Assembly (NCBI RefSeq): GCF_015690355.1 | Contig: NZ_JADPRT010000002.1 | Coordinates: forward strand, 693,337 to 757,336 | DNA: 64,000 bases | Source of the DNA: Streptacidiphilus fuscans | GTDB taxonomy: Bacteria > Actinomycetota > Actinomycetes > Streptomycetales > Streptomycetaceae | Direction: 5' to 3' | Shown: positions 28,075-39,304 of the stretch, in pieces | Layout: each line of letters starts with the position of its first letter | Numbering within the stretch: position 1 is the stretch's first letter | The notes under the pieces: model-generated | What the model saw: the letters and a program-made list of their open reading frames with translations, nothing else | Database searches by the model: none | What the model was told of the DNA's origin: nothing | Translations under genes and position numbers: made by a program

Positions 28075-28371
28075 CTACAGCTCTGATACCTCGGCTATCG
28101 ATGCGAGTGTCTCCGCCAGGACCCGCTCCGCGTCCCGCACCTCGCCCGCGGCCAGCGCGTGCGCCAGATCGTGCGCCGTCGCCGCGATCTGATCCCCCAC
28201 CACGAACGCCCCCACGTCCGGGACCTCCCTCGGCGCGCCGGCTGCCGAAGCCATTCCGCGGGCCAGGGCCAGACCGGCCGGCGCGCAGCGCGAGAGCCTG
28301 CTCTGGGGGAGCGAGCGGAAACGGTCCGCCAAACGCTCAGCGGCAGCGACAAGGGGAGTCGGATCGAGCAT
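28075..28371 (-). CDS. Small helical hypothetical protein, 98 aa
   Basis: An ATG at 28371 opens LDPTPLVAAAERLADRFRSL, and the rest is Ala/Glu/Arg-rich and helical (ATAHDLAHALAAGEVRDAERVL). No signal peptide, membrane helix or known motif was seen. Its codon use is typical of the region and the frame is bounded by a palindromic element at its 3' end, which supports a real gene. It is divergent from the DUF4287 gene. Function unknown. Confidence 0.68.
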   Translation of the reverse strand: MLDPTPLVAAAERLADRFRSLPQSRLSRCAPAGLALARGMASAAGAPREVPDVGAFVVGDQIAATAHDLAHALAAGEVRDAERVLAETLASIAEVSEL

Positions 28372-28502
28372 GGAGCGAGCGTATCCGCGCATCAGGGATG
28401 GAGCCACGTGCCCCTGGGTACGCCAGCCTCGACGCGGACTGTTGCCATCGTCCCCACCCTGCGGCACAGTCGTGAAACGGACCGCTCCATCGGAGGCGCC
28501 TT

Positions 28503-28736
28503 GTGACCCTCATGTACTCCGCAGAGACCCACCAGAACCTGATCTCCCGCATCCCCGGCGTGACCGGCCGCACCATGGACGACTGGCTCCGCGCCGTCGC
28601 CGACGGCCCCTCCCTCATCCGCTGTGAGGAAAAGATCGAATGGCTCCGCCGCGAGTACGACCTCTCGTACGGCTACGCCAAGGCGATCATCCACGAGTTC
28701 GACCTGCGTCGCGCCGCCGCGCGGATGACGCACTGA
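28503..28736 (+). CDS. DUF4287-domain protein, 77 aa
   Basis: GTG 28503 lies six bases after GGAGG (28492-28496), giving MTLMYSAETHQNLISRIPGV. The whole product matches the DUF4287 pattern, with TGRTMDDWLRAVADGP, WLRREYDLSYGYAKAIIHEFD and a basic end. It is a small helical protein of unknown function found in many Actinobacteria, sometimes fused to DUF5655. It points toward the bldA tRNA gene, whose 3' end lies 61 bp downstream on the other strand. Confidence 0.85.
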   Translation: MTLMYSAETHQNLISRIPGVTGRTMDDWLRAVADGPSLIRCEEKIEWLRREYDLSYGYAKAIIHEFDLRRAAARMTH

Positions 28737-28797
28737 CCCGCCTTCCCCACCGGCGCGCCACCATGGCCTGACCATGTCAGACCATGGCGTGCACACG

Positions 28798-28879
28798 TGC
28801 CCGGAGCCGGATTCGAACCGGCACGGCCTGGCGGCCAGCGAGGTTTAAGCTCGCCGTGTCTGCGTTCCACCATCCGGGC
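28798..28879 (-). tRNA. bldA: tRNA-Leu(UAA), bldA
   Basis: Read on the minus strand, the gene begins GCCCGGATGGTGGAACGCAG and folds as a class II tRNA: acceptor stem GCCCGGA / TCCGGGC, anticodon stem GCGAG / CTCGC around the loop CTTAAAC (anticodon TAA), a 15-base variable arm, and T arm GCCGG-TTCGAAT-CCGGC; the discriminator is A and CCA is not encoded. It reads the rare UUA codon. In Streptomyces this is bldA, which ties UUA-containing genes to development and antibiotic production. The sequence outside the variable arm agrees closely with the bldA sequence as I remember it. Confidence 0.96.
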
Positions 28880-29211
28880 GCAACCCCACGGGGAGAGCCT
28901 ATCGGCAGCAGGGCGGAGCTTGCTCCCGCATGGGTGGAAGTTGACTTGATTTGCTGGACTCTGACAATTCGTCAGCCCTGAAGCAGCGCCGGAGCGGTGC
29001 GGGTCGGCGCCCTCGACCCTGACCCGCACCCTGACCCGCACCACCGCTCGGCCCTGAGGGGACCCCCGAGGAGGCGGGGGTGGGGTCATCCCGGAGAAGG
29101 AGCATCAGTCCGTTCCTCGGAGCGACTTCCGGGGCGATCGGGAGCACGAGGATGAAGAAGCGGCGACAAGCCGCCCTTCCCTCTGCTGTCCCGAACCTCG
29201 GAGATCCCACC
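28880..29211. other. Divergent intergenic region, bldA / ABC transporter
   Basis: This 332-base gap must hold the bldA promoter (minus strand) and that of the ABC operon (plus strand). GATAGGCT on the minus strand (about 28897-28904) is a possible bldA -10 element. A short tandem repeat of CCTGACCCGCAC lies at about 29020-29043. No other conserved signal was identified. Confidence 0.45.
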
Positions 29212-29970
29212 GTGACGACCACCGCTCTGCGCACCGCCGCAGCCCGGGCCACGGACCTGTCGAAGGTCTACGGCACGGGCGACACCCGCGTCACCGCACT
29301 GGACCACGTCTCGGTGGATTTCTACCGAGGCGAGTTCACCGCCATCATGGGCCCCTCTGGCTCCGGCAAGTCCACCCTGATGCACTGCATGGCCGGCCTC
29401 GACTCGGTCAGCTCCGGCTCGGCCCGGATCGGCGAGGTCGAGCTGGGCGGCCTGAAGGACAAGCAGCTGACCAAGCTGCGCCGGGATCAGATCGGCTTCG
29501 TCTTCCAGGCGTTCAACCTGCTGCCGACGCTGACGGCGCTGGAGAACATCACGCTGCCGATGGACATCGCCGGCCGCAAGCCCGACCAGGCCTGGATGCA
29601 GCAGGTCATCGCGACCGTCGGCCTGGCCGACCGCCTCAGCCACCGGCCCAGCCAGCTCTCCGGCGGCCAGCAGCAGCGCGTGGCCTGCGCCCGCGCGCTC
29701 GCGTCCAAGCCGGAGATCATCTTCGCCGACGAGCCCACCGGCAACCTCGACTCCCGCTCCGGCGCGGAGATCCTGGGCTTCCTGCGCTCGTCCGTGCGCG
29801 ACCTCGGCCAGACCATCGTGATGGTCACCCACGACCCGGTCGCCGCCTCCTACGCGGACCGCGTGGTCTTCCTCGCCGACGGCCGCATCGTCGACGAGCT
29901 GCACGGTCCCACCCCCGACGGCGTGTTGGACCGGATGCGGCAGTTCGACGCCAAGGGCCGGACCAGCTGA
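29212..29970 (+). CDS. ABC transporter ATP-binding protein, MacB/LolD type
   Basis: The GTG at 29212 with GGAG eight bases upstream gives 252 residues. Walker A is IMGPSGSGKSTLMHCM (about residue 45), the Q-loop IGFVFQAFNLLPTL, signature LSGGQQQRVACARAL, Walker B EIIFADEPTGNLDSRS and H-loop VMVTHDPVAASYADRV. The short, stand-alone form and motifs fit ATPases that partner FtsX/MacB-like permeases. The next gene, 32 bp away, encodes such a permease. These mechanotransmission-type systems usually move lipoproteins, peptides or lipids at the cell surface rather than import small solutes. Confidence 0.93.
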   Translation: MTTTALRTAAARATDLSKVYGTGDTRVTALDHVSVDFYRGEFTAIMGPSGSGKSTLMHCMAGLDSVSSGSARIGEVELGGLKDKQLTKLRRDQIGFVFQAFNLLPTLTALENITLPMDIAGRKPDQAWMQQVIATVGLADRLSHRPSQLSGGQQQRVACARALASKPEIIFADEPTGNLDSRSGAEILGFLRSSVRDLGQTIVMVTHDPVAASYADRVVFLADGRIVDELHGPTPDGVLDRMRQFDAKGRTS

Positions 29971-30002
29971 GGCGAGAGCCGCGAGACGAGAGCCGTTCAC
30001 CC

Positions 30003-32555
30003 ATGTTCAAGACCGCACTGCGCAACGTGCTGTCCCACAAGGGACGCCTGCTGATGACGATGCTCGCCGTCGTCCTGGGGACCGCCTTCGTGGCGGGGAC
30101 CCTGGTCTTCTCCGACTCGGTCAGCACCGCGCTGAAGAACAGCCTTTCCCACAACTACGACAACGTCTCCGTCCGGGTGGACAACCAGGCCGCCGGCATC
30201 GAACGGAGCGAGAAGAACAACAACAGCGCCGCCGACCCGCTCACCACGCAGACGCTGCACCGGATCCAGGCCCTGCCCGGCACCGCCTCGGCCGTGGGAA
30301 CGGTGACCGGCTTCGCCGGGATCGGCGACCCGAGCGGCAACCTGATCGGCGAGAAGGGCGGCACCAACGGCGCCAACTGGAGCCCGAACAGCGGTGGCAG
30401 CGACCCGCGCTACCCGATGGTCCAGGGCACCGGCCCGGCCTCGGCGAGCCAGGTCGCCGTCGACCAGAACACCGCCACCAAGAACGGTTTCAAGGTCGGC
30501 GACACGATCCGCGTCGCCGTCGACGGCCCGGTCATGCAGCTGACCGTCACCGGCATCTTCACCACCACCGATCCGCAGGTCTCCTCCGGCGGCTCGCTGG
30601 TGCTCTTCGACACCCCGCTGGCACAGCAGCTCTACGCCCAGCCGGGCCAGTTCGGCACCATCGACGCCACCGCCAAGCCCGGCACCAGCCAGGACGCGCT
30701 GGCCAGCGAGATCGAGCAGGTCGTCCCGCAGAGCGCCAACATCACCGTGCACACCGGCGCCCAGCTCACCGCGGACGCCAAGACGATGGTCGAGAACGGC
30801 ACGTCGAACATGAAGACGGCGCTGCTGTTCTTCGCCGGTGTCGCGCTCTTCGTCGGGGTCTTCCTGATCTCCAACACCTTCACCATGCTGATCGCCCAAC
30901 GCACCCGTGAGCTGGCGCTGTTGCGCGCGCTCGGGGCGAGCCGTCGGCAGGTGCGGCGCTCGGTGCTGATCGAGGCGCTGCTGGTCGGCCTCACGGCCTC
31001 GGTGGTCGGTCTCGGCGTGGGCGTCGGGATCGGCGCGGCGCTCAAGGCCTGGGCGGGCAGCAGCGGCAACCTGCCCGGCGGCGGCCTGACGGTCACCGCC
31101 TCCACCGCGGTGATCACACTGCTGGTCGGCACGGTGGTCACCTCGCTGGCGGCGCTCTTCCCGGCGCTGCGCGCCTCCCGGGTCGCCCCGGTCGCGGCGA
31201 TGAGCAGCAACGAACAGCCGTCGTCGCAGCGCAGCCTGGTGATCCGGAACAGCATCGGCGGCGTGCTCGCCGGGCTCGGCATCGCCTCGGTGCTGATGGG
31301 CGTGGGCCAGGGCGGCAGCAACGGACGGGTGCCGGTCGGCCTCGGCGCCGCGCTGCTGGTACTCGGCGTCTTCGTGCTGACGCCGCTGCTCTCCCGCCCG
31401 ATCATCGCGGCCACCGGCCCGCTCTTCCGCGGCCTGTTCGGGGTCAGCGGCAAGCTGGCCAAGCAGAACGCGATCCGCAACCCGCGCCGCACGGCGGCGA
31501 CCGCGTCCGCGCTGACCATCGGCGTCACGCTGATCTCGGCGCTGACCGTCATCGGCACCTCGGTCAACTCGGCCGTGGCGGGCCAGGTCACCGCCAACAT
31601 GAAGGCGGACTACGCGGTCGAGATGCAGATGGGCTTCCCGGTCTCCCCCGCCCTGGCCTCCGAACTCCGCAGCGCCCAGGGCGTCACGGCCACCAGCGTG
31701 CTGGACATGCAGGATCTGCAGACCTCCGGCGGCTACCTCACGGTCAGCGGCTTCGACGAGAACACCTTCGGTCAGTTGGTCGCCCCGGTGATGACCGCGG
31801 GTTCGGCGAGTTCGCTGAGCCAGGGTCAACTCCTGCTCTCGACGGACGAGGCGAACACGCGTCACCTCAGCGTCGGCAGCACGATGCAGGTGACGTACCC
31901 TAACGGCACCAGCGGCACGGTCACCGTCGGCGGCGTCTACCAGAAGAGCCAGCTGCTCGGCCCGGCGATCCTCGGCGAGCAGGCGCTCGCCCCGCACACC
32001 ACGGCGCCGTACTACAACGCGGTCCTGGTGAAGTCCGACGGCGGCGCCACGCCGGCCAACGAGCAGGCCCTGCGCGACGCGACGGGCCGCAACCCGCTGG
32101 TCAAGGTCGAGTCGCAGCAGCAGATGATCGACCAGTTCAGCTCGACCATCTCGATGATGCTGACGATCCTGTACGCGCTGCTGGGCATGGCGGTCCTGAT
32201 CGCCGTCCTCGGCGTGGTCAACACGCTGGCGATGTCGGTCTTCGAGCGCAAGCGCGAGCTGGGCATGCTGCGGGCGATCGGCCTGGACCGACGCGGCGTC
32301 AAGCGGATGGTCCGGCTGGAGTCGGTGGTGATCGCGGTCTTCGGGGCGGCGATGGGTGTAGCGATCGGCACGTTCCTCGCCTGGGCGGCGAACCGTCTCC
32401 TGGCGGGAGATCTGGCCGGGCTGACCACGGTCCTGCCGTGGGGCGAGTTCGCCCTCTTCATCGGGATCGGCGCGAGCGTCGGCCTGTTGGCCGCGCTCTG
32501 GCCCGCGCGGCGGGCCGCCCGACTGGACATCCTGGGCGCGATCAAGACGGACTGA
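30003..32555 (+). CDS. ABC transporter permease, FtsX/MacB type, 850 aa
   Basis: The membrane protein begins MFKTALRNVLSHKGRLLMTM with an N-terminal helix, then an extracellular domain (about 40-250), three helices, a connecting region near residue 400-470, a second extracellular domain with low-complexity Gly/Ser/Thr stretches, and three final helices. FtsX motifs appear twice: QRTRELALLRALGASRRQVRR and ERKRELGMLRAIGLDRRGVKR, so two FtsX domains are fused. It pairs with the ATPase just upstream. The transported molecule is unknown. A T-tailed terminator follows, so the two genes form a closed operon. Confidence 0.92.
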   Translation: MFKTALRNVLSHKGRLLMTMLAVVLGTAFVAGTLVFSDSVSTALKNSLSHNYDNVSVRVDNQAAGIERSEKNNNSAADPLTTQTLHRIQALPGTASAVGTVTGFAGIGDPSGNLIGEKGGTNGANWSPNSGGSDPRYPMVQGTGPASASQVAVDQNTATKNGFKVGDTIRVAVDGPVMQLTVTGIFTTTDPQVSSGGSLVLFDTPLAQQLYAQPGQFGTIDATAKPGTSQDALASEIEQVVPQSANITVHTGAQLTADAKTMVENGTSNMKTALLFFAGVALFVGVFLISNTFTMLIAQRTRELALLRALGASRRQVRRSVLIEALLVGLTASVVGLGVGVGIGAALKAWAGSSGNLPGGGLTVTASTAVITLLVGTVVTSLAALFPALRASRVAPVAAMSSNEQPSSQRSLVIRNSIGGVLAGLGIASVLMGVGQGGSNGRVPVGLGAALLVLGVFVLTPLLSRPIIAATGPLFRGLFGVSGKLAKQNAIRNPRRTAATASALTIGVTLISALTVIGTSVNSAVAGQVTANMKADYAVEMQMGFPVSPALASELRSAQGVTATSVLDMQDLQTSGGYLTVSGFDENTFGQLVAPVMTAGSASSLSQGQLLLSTDEANTRHLSVGSTMQVTYPNGTSGTVTVGGVYQKSQLLGPAILGEQALAPHTTAPYYNAVLVKSDGGATPANEQALRDATGRNPLVKVESQQQMIDQFSSTISMMLTILYALLGMAVLIAVLGVVNTLAMSVFERKRELGMLRAIGLDRRGVKRMVRLESVVIAVFGAAMGVAIGTFLAWAANRLLAGDLAGLTTVLPWGEFALFIGIGASVGLLAALWPARRAARLDILGAIKTD

Positions 32556-32587
32556 GTCCAGGGGCGCGAACGCAGTCCGGACATGCC

Positions 32588-32628
32588 AGTGCCCCTGCTC
32601 GTCAGTGACGGGCAGGGGCACTCTTTTT
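32588..32628 (+). terminator. Intrinsic terminator after ABC permease
   Basis: AGTGCCCCTGC (32588-32598) pairs with GCAGGGGCACT (32612-32622) across a 13-base loop and is followed by CTTTTT. The uninterrupted 11-bp stem and T tract give a clear factor-independent terminator for the plus-strand ABC operon. It also lies downstream of the minus-strand ndh gene. Confidence 0.92.
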
Positions 32629-32721
32629 ACGGCAGCGGTGCCGGTTATGAGCACCACGGGCTGTGGTCCGGCGACGCTGCCGGGCTTTGGGGAGCAGCTG
32701 ACCCGCGAGGGTCAGCCGGCG

Positions 32722-34101
32722 TCAGGCGGAGACGGTTTCCTTCGCGGCGGGAGCCGCGGGCGCAGCCGGCGCCGCAGGGAGCGTCTTCGCGGGACCAGCC
32801 GCCTCGACGAACACCTCGCGCGGCTTCTCCATCTCCACCAGGGAGACGGTCTCACGCTTGAGGAACATGGCCAGGGTCCAGTCAGCGAACACGCGCACCT
32901 TGCGGTTCATGGTGGGCACGCGGCTGCCGTGGTACAGGCGGTGGAACCACCAGGCCGGACGGCCCTTCAGCTTGTACTTGCCGAAGAGGATCGCCACACC
33001 CTTGTGCAGGCCGAGACCGGCGACCGCACCCAGGTTCTTGTGCTTGTACTCCTTCTGCGGGAAGCCCCGCATACCGGAGACCACGTTGTCGCCGAGCACG
33101 ATGGCCTGACGGACGGCGTGCTGCGCGTTCGGCGGGCACCAGGCGCCCTCGCCGACGGCGAGGTCCGGCACCTGGGCGTTGTCGCCCGCGGACCAGACGT
33201 TGTCGAAGCCCTGGACCTGCAGGGTCGGCGCGGTGTCGACGTGGCCGCGCGGGCCCAGCGGGAGGCCGAAGTTGGCCAGCGCCGGGTTCGGCTTGACGCC
33301 CGCCGTCCACACGATGGTGGAGGCATCGACCTCGACACCGTTCTTCAGCACGACGTGCTTGTCGACGCAGGACTCCATCGAGGTCTCGATGTAGATCTCG
33401 ATGCCGCGCTCTTCGAGCTTCTCCTTGGTCCACAGACCGAGGTCCGGGCCCATCTCGGGGAGGATGCGGTTGGCCGCCTCGACCACGATGAAGCGCATGT
33501 CCTCGCGCTTCACGTTGTGGTAGATCTTCGCCGAGTCACGAGCCATGTCCTCGATCTCGGCGATGGTCTCGATACCGGCGAAGCCGCCACCGATGACCAC
33601 GAAGGTCAGCGCCTGCTTGCGCACGGCCTCGTCGGTGGTGGACTCGGCCATGTCGAGCTGGGCCACGACGTGGTTCCGGAGGCTGATGGCCTCCTCGACC
33701 GACTTCATGCCGATGCCGTGCTCCGCCAGACCCGGGATCGGGAAGGTGCGGGACACCGAGCCCATCGCGACGACGAGGTAGTCGAAGGGGATCTCGTAGG
33801 CGTCGCCGGCTGCGGGCTGCACGGTGGCCACCTTGCGGTCCTGGTCGACCGTGGTGACATGACCCGTGAGGACCTCGGCCTTCTTCAGGACGCGGCGCAG
33901 CGGGGCGACGAGGTTGCGAGGCGCGACGTTGCCGCCGGCCGCCTCGGGGAGGAAGGGCAGGTACGTCATGTACGACCGCGGGTCGACGACCGTGACGGTC
34001 GCCTCTCCGTAGCGCATCTTCTTGAGGATGCGCATCGCGGCATACAGGCCGACGTAGCCACCGCCGACAATCAGGATGCGAGGACGCTCCGTGGTGCTCA
34101 T
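32722..34101 (-). CDS. ndh: Type II NADH dehydrogenase
   Basis: The 459-residue flavoprotein oxidises NADH and reduces menaquinone without pumping protons. FAD-binding ILIVGGGYVGLYAAMRIL opens the chain; the second dinucleotide fold is FVVIGGGFAGIETIAEI; FVEAANRILPEMGPDLG-like and IVWTAGVKPNPAL segments and the FAD-contacting VWSAGDNAQV are in the usual order. The C-terminal membrane-binding region (WWFHRLYHGSRVPTMNRKVRVFADWTLAMFLKRE; cited in part) is amphipathic. The last 25 residues are Ala/Pro-rich. A Rex-like operator lies in the 374-base upstream region, consistent with redox control. Confidence 0.94.
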   Translation of the reverse strand: MSTTERPRILIVGGGYVGLYAAMRILKKMRYGEATVTVVDPRSYMTYLPFLPEAAGGNVAPRNLVAPLRRVLKKAEVLTGHVTTVDQDRKVATVQPAAGDAYEIPFDYLVVAMGSVSRTFPIPGLAEHGIGMKSVEEAISLRNHVVAQLDMAESTTDEAVRKQALTFVVIGGGFAGIETIAEIEDMARDSAKIYHNVKREDMRFIVVEAANRILPEMGPDLGLWTKEKLEERGIEIYIETSMESCVDKHVVLKNGVEVDASTIVWTAGVKPNPALANFGLPLGPRGHVDTAPTLQVQGFDNVWSAGDNAQVPDLAVGEGAWCPPNAQHAVRQAIVLGDNVVSGMRGFPQKEYKHKNLGAVAGLGLHKGVAILFGKYKLKGRPAWWFHRLYHGSRVPTMNRKVRVFADWTLAMFLKRETVSLVEMEKPREVFVEAAGPAKTLPAAPAAPAAPAAKETVSA

Positions 34102-34475
34102 ATCCGAAAGTATCCACCCCCTGCTCGCCTGGCATTTGTCGGCCTACTCACAGGGGTCTGGACAGCATCTGCTACACTTCGCGCCCCCGATCGCGCGGTC
34201 GGGGCCCCTCCTCACCCACCCCACCCGGCAGCCGTGAGAATCCGCAGCTCGACGGCCACATTGCGATTGTGTGTGCGACCGCGACGCACGACCTGGGAAC
34301 GGGCGGGTCAGCCCACCGGAGCGCCTTCAGTCCCACAATTCGGACGAAGCGCCCCGAGAGGTCATCCGAGCGACGGGAACTCCATGTGAAGAAATTCACG
34401 AACATTTCCGCGCGACACGAATCCGCCCGGCCCGACACGCCCTGACGTGGGCCTGCCGGGCCTGCTGCCGGACCG
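34102..34475. other. Long leader/promoter region of ndh
   Basis: This gap lies between the ppx stop and the ndh start, both on the minus strand. It holds a Rex-like operator at 34385-34400 and sequence of lower GC content than its neighbours around TGAAGAAATTCACGAACATTT. No small ORF with a credible ribosome site is present. The operator lies about 284 bases from the ndh start, so a leader of perhaps 200-270 nt is likely. Confidence 0.6.
34385..34400. promoter_or_regulatory. Rex operator (ROP) candidate upstream of ndh
   Basis: TGTGAAGAAATTCACG has the two arms TGTGAA and TTCACg spaced by four bases. The Rex consensus in Streptomyces, as I recall it, is TGTGAACNNNTTCACA, so 11 of the 12 arm positions match. 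Rex releases DNA when NADH rises, and ndh is a known type of Rex target. Confidence 0.72.
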
Positions 34476-35396
34476 TCAGAGCACCGTGCTCCAGGCGATC
34501 CCGTCGAGGATGTCGTGCTCGCTGACGACGACCTCCGAGGCCCCGGTGCGCTCCATGATCGCGAGCAGGACCAGCGCCCCGGCGGTGATCACGTCGACGC
34601 GTCCCGGGTGCATCACGGGGATCGCCGCGCGCTCCTCGTGGGTGGACCCGAGGAGCCGCTCGGTGACGGCCCGGACGTCGGCCAGCGGGATGCGGGAGTG
34701 GTGGATCGCCTCGCTGTCGTAGGCGGGCAGGCCCAGCGCGATGGCGGCCACCGTGGTGACCGTCCCGGCCAGGCCCACGAGCGTGGCGCCACGCTCCTCA
34801 AAAGGTTCAGTGAGGGGGACGACCTCGGCGGCCTGGTCCAGCGCCTTCTTGATGTCGGCGCGCATCGAGACGAAGTCGTCGCCGTGGCGCTCGGTCATCC
34901 GCACGCAGCCGATGTCGACCGAGCGGGCCGCCTCGACGCGGTCGGTGCCGAGCACGAACTCGGTCGAGCCGCCGCCCAGGTCGAAGACCAGGTAGGGGCC
35001 GTGCTCCCCGCTCAGCTCCTTGGTCGCGCCGGTGAAGGAGAGCTGGGCCTCCTCGTCGCCGCTGATGACCTCCGGGTCGACGCCGAGGATCTCGCGCACC
35101 CCGGCGGTGAACTCGTCCCGGTTCTCGGCGTCCCGGGAGGCGCTGGTGGCGACGAAGCGCAGCCGGGTGGCGCCGAGTTCGCGGATCACCGTCGCATAGT
35201 CGCGGCAGGCGGCGAAGGTCCGCTCCAGCGCCTCCGGCGCCAGGCGGCCGGTGCGGTCGACGCCCTGGCCGAGGCGGACGATCGTCATCCGCCGGTCCAG
35301 CTCGTGCAGCTCGCCCGTGGCCGGGTCGAGGTCCGCGACGAGCAGGCGGATGGAGTTGGTGCCGCAGTCGACGCCGGCGACTCGGGTCAGGCTCAC
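34476..35396 (-). CDS. ppx: Exopolyphosphatase, Ppx/GppA family
   Basis: The 306-residue enzyme of the actin-like ATPase fold hydrolyses polyphosphate or pppGpp. It shows AGVDCGTNSIRLLVAD (phosphate 1), VIRELGATRLRFVATSASRDA, the phosphate 2 loop VFDLGGGSTEFVLGTD and the adenosine-like motif LAGTVTTVAAIAL. This is the short bacterial form lacking the C-terminal HD domain, common in Actinobacteria. The start is GTG 35396, overlapping the stop of the DUF501 gene by four bases (GTGA), so translation is coupled. It closes the eno-divIC-DUF501-ppx run. Confidence 0.92.
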   Translation of the reverse strand: MSLTRVAGVDCGTNSIRLLVADLDPATGELHELDRRMTIVRLGQGVDRTGRLAPEALERTFAACRDYATVIRELGATRLRFVATSASRDAENRDEFTAGVREILGVDPEVISGDEEAQLSFTGATKELSGEHGPYLVFDLGGGSTEFVLGTDRVEAARSVDIGCVRMTERHGDDFVSMRADIKKALDQAAEVVPLTEPFEERGATLVGLAGTVTTVAAIALGLPAYDSEAIHHSRIPLADVRAVTERLLGSTHEERAAIPVMHPGRVDVITAGALVLLAIMERTGASEVVVSEHDILDGIAWSTVL

Positions 35397-35998
35397 GCGT
35401 TCTCTCCAGCGGCTTCGGTCTTGTCGTTCTGCGACTCGTCCACGCAGACGCACGGGCCCTTGCGCCACCACTCCGGCAGCGCGGCCAGCGCCTCGTCGCC
35501 CAGGGGGTTCACGCCGGGACCTGCGGCCAGCGAGTGGCCGACCAGCACGTGCAGGCACTTGACCCGGTCCGGCATGCCGCCGGCGCTCGGGAAGCCCTCC
35601 AGCACCTCGATGGCGTCGCGGCGGGCGATGTAGTCCTCGTGGGCCTTGCGGTAGCCGTCAGCGAGCTCGGGGTCCTCGTCGAGCCGGGCGGTCTGCTCCT
35701 TCATCATCCCGTCCGCCTCCAGGGTGCCGATCAGCGAGGCGGCCCGGGGGCAGGTCAGGTAGTAGAGCGTCGGGAACGGCGTGCCGTCCTCCAGGCGCGG
35801 GGCCGTCTCGACGACGTCCGGCAGGCCGCAGGGGCAGCGGTGGGCGACGGCGCGCAGACCGCGCGGCACCCGGCCCAGCTGGGCCTCGACGGCGGCGCGG
35901 TCGGCCTCGGACACACCGGACGCGGACGTGCCGGACGTGCCGGACGTGACGGGCGTGACGGGGGTGGACTGGGCGGGACTCTGAGGGTCGTGCGACAT
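35393..35998 (-). CDS. DUF501 family protein
   Basis: The 201-residue protein has a disordered Thr/Ser/Pro-rich start with VTPVTSGTSGTSASGV repeats, then the DUF501 core: VEAQLGRVPRGLRAVAHRCPCGLPDVVETAPRL (cited in part), FPTLYYLTCPRAASLIGTLE and GMPDRVKCLHVLVGHSLA. Conserved Cys residues (CPCG, TCPR, VKCLH, CVCVDE) could bind a metal. Function unknown, although the gene is linked to divIC and ppx across Actinobacteria. Start is ATG 35998; the C-terminus overlaps the ppx start. Confidence 0.9.
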   Translation of the reverse strand: MSHDPQSPAQSTPVTPVTSGTSGTSASGVSEADRAAVEAQLGRVPRGLRAVAHRCPCGLPDVVETAPRLEDGTPFPTLYYLTCPRAASLIGTLEADGMMKEQTARLDEDPELADGYRKAHEDYIARRDAIEVLEGFPSAGGMPDRVKCLHVLVGHSLAAGPGVNPLGDEALAALPEWWRKGPCVCVDESQNDKTEAAGENA

Positions 35999-36029
35999 GT
36001 CTCTATTCTTCAATGTTTGTCTGGGTTCC

Positions 36030-36503
36030 TCAGCGTCCCGGCTGCGTGGTCCGGTCGGCGGAGTCGGCTGAGTCGAGCGAGCCGAGCAGGCTCTGGTACC
36101 AGGGCTGCGCCGCCGCCTGCTGCTGCGCCGAGGGCGAGGCCGTCGCGGTGGGGGTGGGCAGGACGGAGTTGAACGGGACGTCGCCCGGGAAGCCGTAGTG
36201 CAGCCGCTGCCGGGCCTGCGCCTCGACGTAGGCCGGGTCCTCCCAGCGGGCCCGCTCCCGGCGCAGCTCGTCGACCTGCTGCTGCGCCTGCTGCTGGGCG
36301 GCGCGCTGCTGGGCGATCTGCGAGCGCTGCGCGATGAACTGCCGCATCGGATACGCCAGCGCCGCGACAAGGGCGCAGACCACGAGGGCGAGCACCGCCG
36401 CACGGCCGGTCAGCTTCGGCCGCCGCCGCGCCTGCTTCGGCACCGCCTGCTTCTCCCGCTCGGCCTGCTTCTCGTGGGCCTGCCTCTGGTCGGCCACCGC
36501 CAC
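36030..36503 (-). CDS. divIC: Septum formation initiator, FtsB/DivIC family
   Basis: The 157-residue bitopic division protein has a basic cytosolic start (HEKQAEREKQAVPKQARRRPK; cited in part), one membrane helix (about residues 35-51, AVLALVVCALVAALAYP) and an outside coiled coil (RSQIAQQRAAQQQAQQQVDEL) followed by the family motif DPAYVEAQARQRLHYGFPGD. It would join FtsL and FtsQ at the septum. The C-terminal Ala/Gln/Ser tail is species-variable. Start GTG 36503 with GGAGGG upstream is likely; a GTG six bases later is possible. It lies 31 bp upstream of DUF501 in a conserved run. Confidence 0.92.
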   Translation of the reverse strand: MAVADQRQAHEKQAEREKQAVPKQARRRPKLTGRAAVLALVVCALVAALAYPMRQFIAQRSQIAQQRAAQQQAQQQVDELRRERARWEDPAYVEAQARQRLHYGFPGDVPFNSVLPTPTATASPSAQQQAAAQPWYQSLLGSLDSADSADRTTQPGR

Positions 36504-36536
36504 CCTCGTCGTCCCTCCCTGGCTGTCGGGCGCTCA

Positions 36537-36582
36537 GACGCCCCACCGCCCCCACCCTAGAGGGTGAAGGCAGCGGGGCGTC
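36537..36582 (-). terminator. Hairpin between eno and divIC
   Basis: GACGCCCC (36537-36544) pairs with GGGGCGTC (36575-36582), and an inner ACCCTAGAGGGT hairpin fills part of the loop. No T tract. It may terminate or attenuate eno transcripts before divIC. Confidence 0.55.
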
Positions 36583-36631
36583 GGAGGGAACCGGGTGAGG
36601 TTCGGTCAGCCGTTGACGACAGCTGACGACG

Positions 36632-38089
<1,458 letters not shown>

Positions 38090-38098
38090 TCAGAACGG

Positions 38099-39304
<1,206 letters not shown>

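Noticed and set aside
28798..28879. Possible selenocysteine or other class II tRNA
   Set aside because: The anticodon loop CTTAAAC reads TAA, and stem lengths fit tRNA-Leu; the acceptor stem is 7 bp, not the 8 bp of tRNA-Sec.
29997..32657. 886-residue minus-strand frame opposite the ABC permease gene
   Set aside because: The plus-strand product has clear FtsX motifs; the antisense translation is Arg/Asp/His-rich with no domain.
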